Shown piece by piece: positions 7,179 through 13,570 of a stretch of 13,570 nt of DNA. Source of the stretch: Perkinsus olseni. Taxonomy: Eukaryota > Perkinsozoa > Perkinsida > Perkinsidae. The stretch covers positions 1 through 13,570 of the forward strand of contig JABANP010000884.1 in the NCBI GenBank assembly GCA_013115135.1. The letters run 5' to 3'. The notes under the pieces were generated by a model. That model was not told where the DNA came from, made no database searches, and saw nothing but the letters and a program-made list of their open reading frames with translations. Made by a program: the position numbers and the translations under genes. Numbering within the stretch: the first letter of the stretch is position 1; each line of letters begins with the position of its first letter.

Positions 7179-7474
7179 TACTTTTCCCATTCTCCTGTCC
7201 ATAGGCGGCTTCACTTTTCCGTAATGCCCAGTGGGCGCAGCCCACTCCCCTGAGTCAATGGCCTCACGATCCTCGGTGAGGATTCCTCACAAGGCGTTGC
7301 CGCTGCATCGCTGTTGAGTGAAGAAGCCATTCATCAGCAGTCATTGTAAAGTTAACCCCACAATTGCCATACTCTATGAGGCTCTGTGCTGCTGGTCATG
7401 CCTTCTCGGGCGCTGCTTGCGCGGGGCGTGTATAGTGCTATGGGCTCCTGCCCGTAAAGCCTGGCAATAAGTTT

Positions 7475-7499
7475 CGAGTCGAGTCGAGTCGAGTCGAGT
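7475..7499. repeat. (CGAGT)5 microsatellite
   Basis: Five perfect head-to-tail copies of CGAGT, flanked by TTT on both sides. Confidence 0.95.
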
Positions 7500-7903
7500 T
7501 TCGTATGAACAGATCAATGGTAAATCACTTAAGCCTAGCAGAAGTCAATCTCACAAACAATGGCGTGCGCGCCTGCGACACGAGAACACAAAGGAAGAAA
7601 ATATCTGGTGTTTGGCCTGCTTTATACGCGGAGCGAGAGTCTGGATATCTTTCGTGTGCGATGCTGCACAGTGTTGCTTGTGACAAGAGTGGTCTTCAAA
7701 AACTCTTCCGTCGCCAGCTGCTGCTGTCATCCTTCATCCGAGTTGCCGCCGTCGTCGGAGAGCAGCGGCGTCTTCTCATACCCAAATCTTGCATTTTGGA
7801 ATATGTTTCGGAATACAATCTGAAGTCTACTGAAGTTCAGTAACTGAACGCGTTCGGAATCCATTCTGGAACACTTTCCAGAGTGTATTTCGGGGCCAGT
7901 TCT
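7500..7903. other. Stretch without a recognised gene
   Basis: A 112-codon plus-strand frame (7505-7843) opens with ATG just after the microsatellite. It has no recognisable domain, and a second plus-strand frame of similar quality overlaps it. Neither is called. From about 7790 the sequence turns into a loose repeat of words like CATTYTGGAAT and TTCTGAA, which continues to about 7950. Confidence 0.5.
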
Positions 7904-8155
7904 CTAAACGCTGTTTTGGTGTTTTGCATTCTGGAATGTATTCTGAATTTCAGAACAGGTTCTCTGAGCACCCCGGACGTCCTGCTGCGCAGCAGCGGTG
8001 ACTCCCAGGTGTTCCATTATAGCCTTCATGTCGACCTTTTTTTCATCCTCAACTTCGGGCGCGCTTCTCTTTCTTTTGAGGAAACAGCCGAAACACCCTT
8101 CGGTAACCGGGAAAGCGATGTAGCAAAGAAGGGCAAGAGCGTAGCTGATGTGCAT
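7904..8155 (-). CDS. Possible small secreted protein of unknown function
   Basis: An 83-codon minus-strand frame. Residues 1-20 look like a signal peptide (short N-region, hydrophobic 6-17, small residues before Cys21). A Cys-Phe-Gly-Cys motif (21-24) and a basic KRKR run (27-30) follow, then a charged segment to about residue 50. The last 25 residues lie in the degenerate repeat DNA at 7904-7950 and may not be authentic coding sequence, so the true gene might splice out before that point. The pyrimidine-AG tract TTTCTCTCTAG ends 14 bases upstream of the ATG, resembling the arrangement at the protease. No homologue is recognised. A plus-strand frame of similar length overlaps, so the call is tentative. 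Confidence 0.4.
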   Translation of the reverse strand: MHISYALALLCYIAFPVTEGCFGCFLKRKRSAPEVEDEKKVDMKAIMEHLGVTAAAQQDVRGAQRTCSEIQNTFQNAKHQNSV

Positions 8156-8165
8156 TGGGATGAAA

Positions 8166-8185
8166 AGAACTAGAGAGAAATCATT
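8166..8185 (-). promoter_or_regulatory. Possible trans-splice acceptor before small secreted ORF
   Basis: On the minus strand GATTTCTCTCTAG ends at 8170, leaving 14 bases before the ATG at 8155. Its form and spacing resemble the tract before the protease. This is supporting evidence only. Confidence 0.3.
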
Positions 8186-8860
8186 AATGTTGATGGGACA
8201 ACTACTTTACTCGCGGGAGAAGCAACTCCCTCTGTTAATACAACACATACGACAGGAATTGTCATTTCGACAGCGGCAAGAAGCGCCGCAGAACCTTATG
8301 AATGGAGCCACGAGATAGATCATTGCTCATGCCTTATTGCACTCCCTTGTGTTATCGCCTTGAGAGCCATCAAGAGAGAAAATGAAATGCGTCAAAAACG
8401 CTCCCAAGCTCCAAAAAACCCGAAACACTCCCAGCGTCGTAACAACTCAAACGTCCCATGATGTGCAACAACACGGACACCCGCTCACTCATACAACAAA
8501 AGCAATCTCGTTCATTGAGCTCGTGTGGACACAACTACGAGGCATCCTTAGTTTCAGACCGTCTTTCTTGGATTCGCTTTTCTGCCCTTCCTGGCTTCCT
8601 TTAGACTTTTTCTTGAGTTTTTAAGCTTTCTTCGTCTATTTATCTTCCTCCATCCACTCAACGAACCGTCCCTTGCGCTGCATGTGTTTTATGAAGGCAG
8701 CACGCGCTTCCGTAGGTTGAGCAAAGCGAAGCACAGCAACCACACAGAAACTGAGATCGGGCCGCATCAGAGACAGGGGAGACAGATGAGATCTTAATAG
8801 GAAAGATCGAGTGGAAAAGTATTCGTCGGGCAGAATCGACTTCGCTGGGCGAGCGATGAA
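8186..8860. other. Stretch without a recognised gene
   Basis: No conserved protein, tRNA or repeat family was found. An 80-codon plus-strand frame (8382-8624) has a hydrophobic, pyrimidine-rich end (FLDSLFCPSWLPLDFFLSF) that reflects base composition more than a recognisable protein. Confidence 0.5.
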
Positions 8861-8893
8861 TCTTCTTCTCTTCTTCTTCTTCTTCTTCTTCTC
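8861..8893. repeat. CTT/GAA microsatellite
   Basis: Plus-strand TCTTCTTCTC followed by uninterrupted CTT repeats. On the retroelement's coding strand it reads (GAA)n and lies about 85 bp past the stop codon. Confidence 0.95.
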
Positions 8894-8980
8894 AATACTT
8901 GGACGCGGCTCGGCCTAATGGCCACTAAGCCGCCTTCACGTCTGCCAGTTTACCAGAAATCCGAGGGAGCGACAGTGAGG

Positions 8981-10165
8981 TCACCATGCAGGCTCCAGCC
9001 GTTTCGTAAGATAGATGTACCGCTCCAGCGCCGCAGCAAGGGGTTTGTCCCTCAGTAGAACATCCCCAGAGGAGGGAGGCCATGCAATTCCGCGAAGCTG
9101 GATCATTCGTTGGAGCTCGGTGCGATACTGCTGCCAGTGGGGACAGACAAAGAGAAAGTGCAGAAAGTCCTCCTCCTCCCCAGAGTCGCAGTAGGGGCAT
9201 ACACCCGATCCACCATCGACCTTCTTGCGGGAATAGCGTAGCACGTTCCTTCCACTTACCACCTTCCACACCCCCCTATATGCATCAAGTTCACAGAGAA
9301 CCCGGAGAGAGGAGGCCGTGGGAACGAAGTACTGGAAGGAACGACCCAGCGACTGAACCTCCGAGTCAAAAGCCGCATCACACCGACCGTGCAGCCACCG
9401 TGACATGGCCATATCCAGGGCGTCACGAGTAAACGGTACTTGCAGGTCGGCGTCGATGCCGTGAGCCGAGGCAGCCCGCGCAGCCGCATCCGCCTTCAAG
9501 TTGCCGATGCTACCTTTGGAAGGAGTGTATACCAGCTCAAGGGTAGCCTTCAGGTTGCTCAGACGCCTCATCACAAGATGGGTCAGTGCACAGACAGAGC
9601 GTCGGTTTCCTGATCCTGTCATTAGCCGATCAATCGCCCTTTTGCAGTCCGTGAAGATACAGATGTGAAGCTCGGGATTTTTCATCCGAGATCGAGTCGA
9701 CTCAGCAGCTTGGAGGATGCCGACGAGCTCCGCTTGTACAGGAGTGGTGTGCGGTGGCAATCTGAGACCTAGTGTTGACCAAGTACCTCGCTGATTCACC
9801 CATGCAACGCCACAGCCTGCACAGCGTCCAGGAGTCACGGAACCATCACAGTATACCTCCGCCGTACTGCAGTTCAGGGTAGAATGCGGCGCTCCCACAG
9901 TCAGAGGGGACACCCTGGGGTGAGACGCCGCATCCAGAGGGCGTTCAACGGGGAACGAACCCACAACGTCCCTGGCGATGTGTTGAATTGAATGCTGCTC
10001 GAAGAATTCGGGCCACTGAACCCTTCGCTTCACGCACAAGGATAGGCACAAGTCGTCCCAGGGAGTGCACTGGGGACCGACACGGCACGAGAAGATAGTA
10101 GGAGTGCGCCCACTGATGCGTCGAGCGCGCTTATAGAGCTTCAAGCTCTTAGAACTTCGAAGCAA
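8981..10165 (-). pseudogene. Retrotransposon RNase H and zinc-motif fragment
   Basis: A 394-codon frame whose first codon is TTG, so it is a remnant of a longer protein rather than a complete gene. Residues about 103-232 are a type I RNase H domain, which in intact elements degrades RNA in RNA-DNA hybrids. The four acidic catalytic residues are present: Asp107 (CDGS), Glu146 (QAEL), Asp173 (FTDC) and Asp226 (LKAD). The histidine usually found before the last motif is replaced (PSKGSIGN, Lys217). Residues 323-341 form a zinc motif, C-x2-C-x9-H-x4-C. The first 100 residues probably correspond to the region after the polymerase domain. The frame is open to the end with no internal stop, so the insertion is fairly young or the frame is constrained. 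Confidence 0.85.
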
Positions 10166-10170
10166 TCTTG

Positions 10171-11084
10171 ATTATGAAACGTTGGATAGTTAGTTAGAAA
10201 ACCGGATAGGTTCAACTCCATCACAATTGCCACGACAGAGTACACATCAGCACTCTGGAACTCTCAGAGTCTGAACACGACTGTGACGATACTATAACGA
10301 TTCATTGAGTGACATTAGTCAATTGCCGCGCATTGGCTCGATGCCATTACGGATCTGGATCCGCCGGATCAGCACTCAGCGGGAAGCTCGAAACCAGACT
10401 AGGCCGTCCAGTTTGACTGGGGAATCCCCAGTGACTCAACAGTCACCTGCTTCCCTGCCTGTTTAGCTCTAAACCAACATTGCCCTAAATTAGGCAATGC
10501 TGGTTTGGCCCCCTAATACATGCTACTCATCAGCCGTACGGTGGACCGTACGGGACTGTACAACGGTCTCAGCCAATGGCTGATGGCTGACAGCTATCAG
10601 TCGCACTCTCCTATCTGTATCACTGGTGATAGTAATACGTACCTGATGCACTGTATTAGTACAGAGCAACGCAGATCCTTCCCATCTCAGATAGCATCGT
10701 AGCAGATGGCAAGGTCTACAATTTTAGCTCCCCGACCGGAAGCCTTCGACGTGAACGATGGGCGTAGACCGCTGGAGAACTTTGAGAGAGCACTTCAAGC
10801 GCCATTACAGGTCCGGTGCGACCATTTGTCACCTCAAAATGCTCCATTGCGCAATGAATGAAATTCATTGTAATCAGAAATAACACCTGCTGCTGAAAGA
10901 AGTTCCCCTGCACCTCGCAAGCTGCAAAACTCAGTTTTGAAAACTGCGATCTCGGGGTGAAACCTCAGAAATAGTCACCACAAAGTCACTTAAACCAAGA
11001 CCGGCCTCAACGCATCATGTACCCTCACAGCAGTGATCGCTCATGCAGTGATCCCACGGGAAGCATATTGATTCAATATTATTA
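10171..11084. other. Non-coding stretch dense in perfect inverted repeats
   Basis: No gene is recognised. Successive perfect stems occur: CGGATC-tg-GATCCG (10350-10363), ACTGGGGA-a-TCCCCAGT (10416-10432), GTGACT-caac-AGTCAC (10431-10446), a 14-bp arm pair with one mismatch (10471-10484/10493-10506), CCGTACGG-tgga-CCGTACGG (10534-10553), TCAGCCA-a-TGGCTGA (10569-10583), TATCAC-tg-GTGATA (10618-10631), TAATAC/GTATTA (10633-10658), CCATCT/AGATGG (10682-10709), CATTGCGCAATG (10845-10856), CAATGAAT-gaa-ATTCATTG (10852-10870) and CAGTTTT-g-AAAACTG (10932-10946). Confidence 0.85.
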
Positions 11085-11790
11085 TAGGGCGAAGAGCTGC
11101 GGACGAGCCGGTTCCAAGAAGAAGCTCCGTAAGACTACTGCAGAACTTGAGGCACCAAGCACTTGCGAAAAGGATGGATGTGGTACTCGAGGAATTGTGC
11201 TAAGCCGTGACCGCCCAGGGCTTCCAACCATGAATGCCAATGCTGGCAATCCTGCCTCCGACCCCGAGCGTATGGGCGGCAACTCAAGCGAATACTCATC
11301 GAGTTACCGAAATCGAATAACGAGAGAGACGCACGGATTACCGATTCGGGACACGACTCCTCCCACCGAACCTTAGTCGTAGCTGGCCCAGCTGAGCTGC
11401 GATCGAGGATCCATACTAGGAGTGTATCTTTTTCAAAACGAGCGACTCTCGATGGAGAGGAATCTTCGCTGTGCAGAGCATCTCGAGTCTTATCAGAAGA
11501 CCCAGTCTTCGGTCTTCAAGATTGACCCTTCCCGAAACCCTGCTGCACGGCTCCTCCCTCGAGACGCCGGATCGATAAGCCGCCCCCACTTAGTGAGTGG
11601 CACCGACCTGGGCTATTTGCGCCTTCGCCATCTTGGATTGGCTGTGGTATCCACCATGGGGTTCAAAAACGGTGAGAGGCGCCTTCCACTGAAAGCGCAA
11701 GTATTGAGAGCGAATGAAAGAGCCCCAGAGTCCAGCCTGACTAACGACACCGAGGCCCAACTACCCAACCACCAGGCTTTCTGTTTGTAA
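11085..11790 (+). pseudogene. Possible broken plus-strand coding sequence
   Basis: Two overlapping plus-strand frames look better than chance but neither is complete. One is open from 11017 to 11376 (hydrophilic, starting near GSKKKLRKTTAELEAPST) and, in the same phase, again from 11422 to 11790. The other is open with no ATG from about 11211 to 11525 and includes YGRQLKRILIELPKSNNERD. They could be pieces of one gene disrupted by frameshifts or separated by introns. No domain is recognised, and antisense frames overlap them. Confidence is low. Confidence 0.22.
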
Positions 11791-12628
11791 TGCGTTGGTC
11801 TGGACCCTTCTGCAAGCTCCACGGACTGTCCGTGAAGTGTCCCGAGACGGACATCTGCGTCCGTGTCCGTGACGGACATCGCCTGTCACCGCAGGATAGC
11901 TACTGCTTCGGCAGTGGCAAAGCAGCGCTTTTACCGCAGTAGATAACTTCAAAACTGCTAGAGTCGTCACTAGGTAACCACGACGTAGCAGCGAGCCGGG
12001 CCTCGTTGAAGATGCCCTGTTCTTCGCAGTTCCAAGTTGGCACCGTTTGACTCAACTGCGATCCAGAATTTTTGTACTGAGGTTGGAAACCCACCGCAGC
12101 GGGAGATGGTCACAGATCGACCCCAGTATACCAATTGCCAATGGGTTCTTTGGTGTCATTAATGAACTCCTCATCGAACGTTACACATTCACGGTGAATG
12201 ATTCGCCTCAGCATATTCATTGGTGTCAGCGTCAATGGGTACACATCCAATGCTTTCGGTATCCAAATTGATAATCCAATCGGTTCATACTGACGGCTAA
12301 GCTAAAACCATCATAACGGTCGGAAGCGAGCTCATCGAGGATGATTGAGGAGTGCGCGTTACCTAGGGTACCAGTATAGGATATTCAGGAAGGGATCGTA
12401 CCCGACCATCCCCCTGCCCCTCGTATCTCACAGAGCGAGTATCTTTCAGTTTTCCTTAGCGCGAGTGATGAGAATTGTTCCAGCTTGATGCTCACTGTGA
12501 CCTCGCAACACGCTCACTCGATCGGACGAAGCACGTCTGAAAAATGGGAATTGAAGAATGCAAACTGGTCATGATTAGAGCGATTTGGATGAAATATATG
12601 AGTAGAAAATAATATGTGCAGACTACAG
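11791..12628. other. Non-coding stretch with clustered palindromes
   Basis: No gene is recognised. Perfect inverted repeats include CACGGAC-t-GTCCGTG (11820-11834), ACGGAC-atctgc-GTCCGT (11847-11864), TGTCCGT-g-ACGGACA (11864-11878), ACTGC-ttcg-GCAGT (11902-11915) inside CTACTGC/GCAGTAG (11900-11942), and CATTCAC-g-GTGAATG (12186-12200). A 74-codon plus-strand frame at 12047-12271 resembles nothing known. Confidence 0.7.
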
Positions 12629-13471
12629 CTACGGAGTAGAAGGGGAGTATTTAGTACAAAATGGATACTCACATCTGATCACCGCCTTTTCGCAGACCGG
12701 TACGTGCAACCACCATTTTACAATAGGACTCACCATCCGTCGGGTGAAGGATTCACCGAGTGTGCGCGTAAGCATCACAGTTGACGTCAGGTCCGGAGTG
12801 ACGGTCCTGGGGCGTGACTGTGCCCGGGGACTCCCCAGTACTGCAGTAGCTCGGGCCGTACTGCGATCACTCCACGACAAACGGGTTCTGATCTCCACCA
12901 TCTTTGCGTAAGAGCTGTCGTCATTCAACTGACGACGGTAGGAATCCTGGGGCGCCGAGTGATGAGGATGACCACTGACTTCGTCTACTGGGGAGGGGAG
13001 CCTGTGGGGCCGGCCAGTCTTGCGATTTTGCACTGTCAACGTCGCCGCATGCCCGGTTGCCGTCCTACACACTGGTACATCCAACCACCACTTACAGAGG
13101 GCCCTCGTCGTTGTTCCATACTCTGGCACCATCACATCGCACTCACTCATAATAGAGGCCATCACCTTCGGGTCCATCTGGGCTGATGCTCTTGTTTCGC
13201 ACCTGCACTTGCTCTGGGTCCGCAGGTTTGATCCCCACCAATACACACAGCGTATTACTCTAGCCACCATTTACCAATAAGAATCTTCATCATTGTTCAT
13301 CACTTGGCAGTAGCGGTCACAGTCGCCCTGATTCGGCTGCGCTGATGTTGAGGCCCTATTGATGGTGTTGATGCAAGTTGTAGCCGCCGCTTCATAGGCA
13401 ACATATCCGGGATTGGCGATGGGTGGTATGTCCCCTTTGCCACAGAGCGGGCCGGCCAGTGCATTTCATCT
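12629..13471 (-). pseudogene. Degenerate repeat-containing Cys/Trp-rich protein gene
   Basis: On the minus strand a coding module recurs with 179-190 bp spacing. The codon pair for Trp-Trp occurs at 13264-13269, 13085-13090, 12895-12900 and 12710-12715. Before each is a block like N-N-D-E-D-S-Y and after it W-W-x-x-x-P-V-C (CKWWLDVPVC, WWRSEPVC, KWWLHVPVC, and a damaged WWLE...AVC). A fifth, weaker copy of the first block lies near 13465. Within both blocks most differences are at third codon positions (Pro CCA/CCG/CCC, Val GTG/GTC/GTT, Asn-Asp AAT GAT/AAC GAC), which indicates past selection on protein. In every copy the second block is +1 relative to the first. The longest single open frame is 13270 to 12629 (213 codons), ending in TAG. 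One candidate intron, GTAAAT to GTGCAG (about 72 bp, 13273 down to about 13202), keeps the frame open. The 5' end lies outside the window. It is either a multi-exon gene or a decaying pseudogene. The function is unknown. Confidence 0.45.
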
Positions 13472-13570
13472 ACTCCACTCGAGTACAGCCATGCAGGTGC
13501 TTGTCGCACCACTGTGGTACCGACACTAATCATCCCAATTCCTCCTGAGATCGCACGGCCGACAAGCATA
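13472..13570. other. Window end, probable continuation of the repeat gene
   Basis: The minus-strand frame starting at 13569 stays open through this stretch, but the frame that best matches the downstream repeats has a stop at about 13467. Whether this is exon, intron or decayed repeat cannot be settled here. Confidence 0.3.

Larger units (their letters stand above)
6253..7474. other. Gene-poor stretch with inverted repeats
   Basis: No gene is recognised. It contains a nested inverted repeat at 6562-6634, a 14-bp direct repeat (GTGCAGGAGAAGTC at 6821-6834 and 6986-6999), a long hairpin at 7130-7178, and perfect short palindromes at 7230-7246 and 7276-7290. Reading frames here are short and unlike known proteins. 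The protease promoter should lie in its first part, but no core element is clear. Confidence 0.6.
8861..10170 (-). mobile_element. 5'-truncated non-LTR retrotransposon (3' end only)
   Basis: The minus strand carries the C-terminal part of a retrotransposon polyprotein (8981-10170), then about 85 bp of 3' flank, then a (GAA)n-rich tract (plus-strand CTT repeats, 8861-8893). An RNase H domain followed by a CCHC zinc motif is the C-terminal layout of several non-LTR clades. The reading frame begins without an ATG just downstream of a stop at about 10172-10174, and the reverse transcriptase catalytic core is absent. This is the common outcome of 5' truncation during target-primed insertion. The GAA tract may be the element's simple-repeat tail. 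No flanking target-site duplication was identified by eye. Confidence 0.75.

Noticed and set aside
9082..9489. Frames antisense to or shifted within the retroelement
   Set aside because: They are shadows of the RNase H frame and have no motifs of their own.
12629..13270. Reading the 213-codon minus-strand frame as one intact protein
   Set aside because: Only some of the conserved repeat blocks fall in that frame. The others are in a different register, so the frame is probably a mixture of exon, intron and decayed sequence.
1..13570. 5S rRNA, U-snRNA or spliced-leader RNA genes
   Set aside because: I looked for their conserved words on both strands and recognised none.

Overview
The window looks like nuclear DNA of a protist. 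The evidence is eukaryotic-type tRNA genes (His and Arg) in a tandem array, a pepsin-family (A1) aspartic protease with a signal peptide, the 3' end of a non-LTR retrotransposon, and long gene-poor stretches. The protease style and pyrimidine-AG tracts a few bases upstream of two start codons would fit a Perkinsus- or dinoflagellate-like alveolate that trans-splices its mRNAs. That placement is inference: no spliced-leader gene or rRNA was seen.

Layout. Positions 1 to about 4605 are a tandem array with a 1650-bp unit. Two units are complete apart from small changes, a third is truncated and diverged, and the tail of an earlier unit begins the window. Each unit carries tRNA-His(GTG) on the minus strand, a decayed tRNA-Arg-like gene (minus), tRNA-Arg(CCG) (plus) and tRNA-Arg(TCT) (minus). 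Positions 5130-6215 (minus) hold an intact 361-residue aspartic protease. Positions 6241-7903 show no recognised gene, only inverted repeats and a (CGAGT)5 tract. A possible small secreted protein lies at 7904-8155 (minus). Positions 8861-10170 (minus) are the 5'-truncated end of a non-LTR retrotransposon: an RNase H domain, a CCHC zinc motif and a (GAA)n tract. Positions 10171-12628 contain no convincing gene but many short perfect inverted repeats, and a plus-strand stretch (11085-11790) that reads like broken coding sequence. Positions 12629-13471 (minus) carry degenerate ~180-190-bp coding repeats of a cysteine- and tryptophan-containing protein, probably continuing past the window end.

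The most unusual signal is structural. The non-coding DNA contains at least ten distinct palindromes with 7-9 bp arms and exactly one central base, where about one is expected by chance. One appears as a 14-bp insertion present in only one of three otherwise matching array units, and its sequence is exactly what a fold-back template switch would produce. The array thus gives a before-and-after picture of how these palindromes may arise.

The second unusual signal is the coding repeat at 12629-13471. In four diverged copies the two conserved blocks (N-D-x-x-S-Y and W-W-x-x-x-P-V-C) each look protein-coding but are out of register by one base in the same direction. This could be shared ancestral decay or something functional.

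No operon-like cooperation between the protein genes is visible. The tRNA array, the protease and the retroelement look like independent neighbours.
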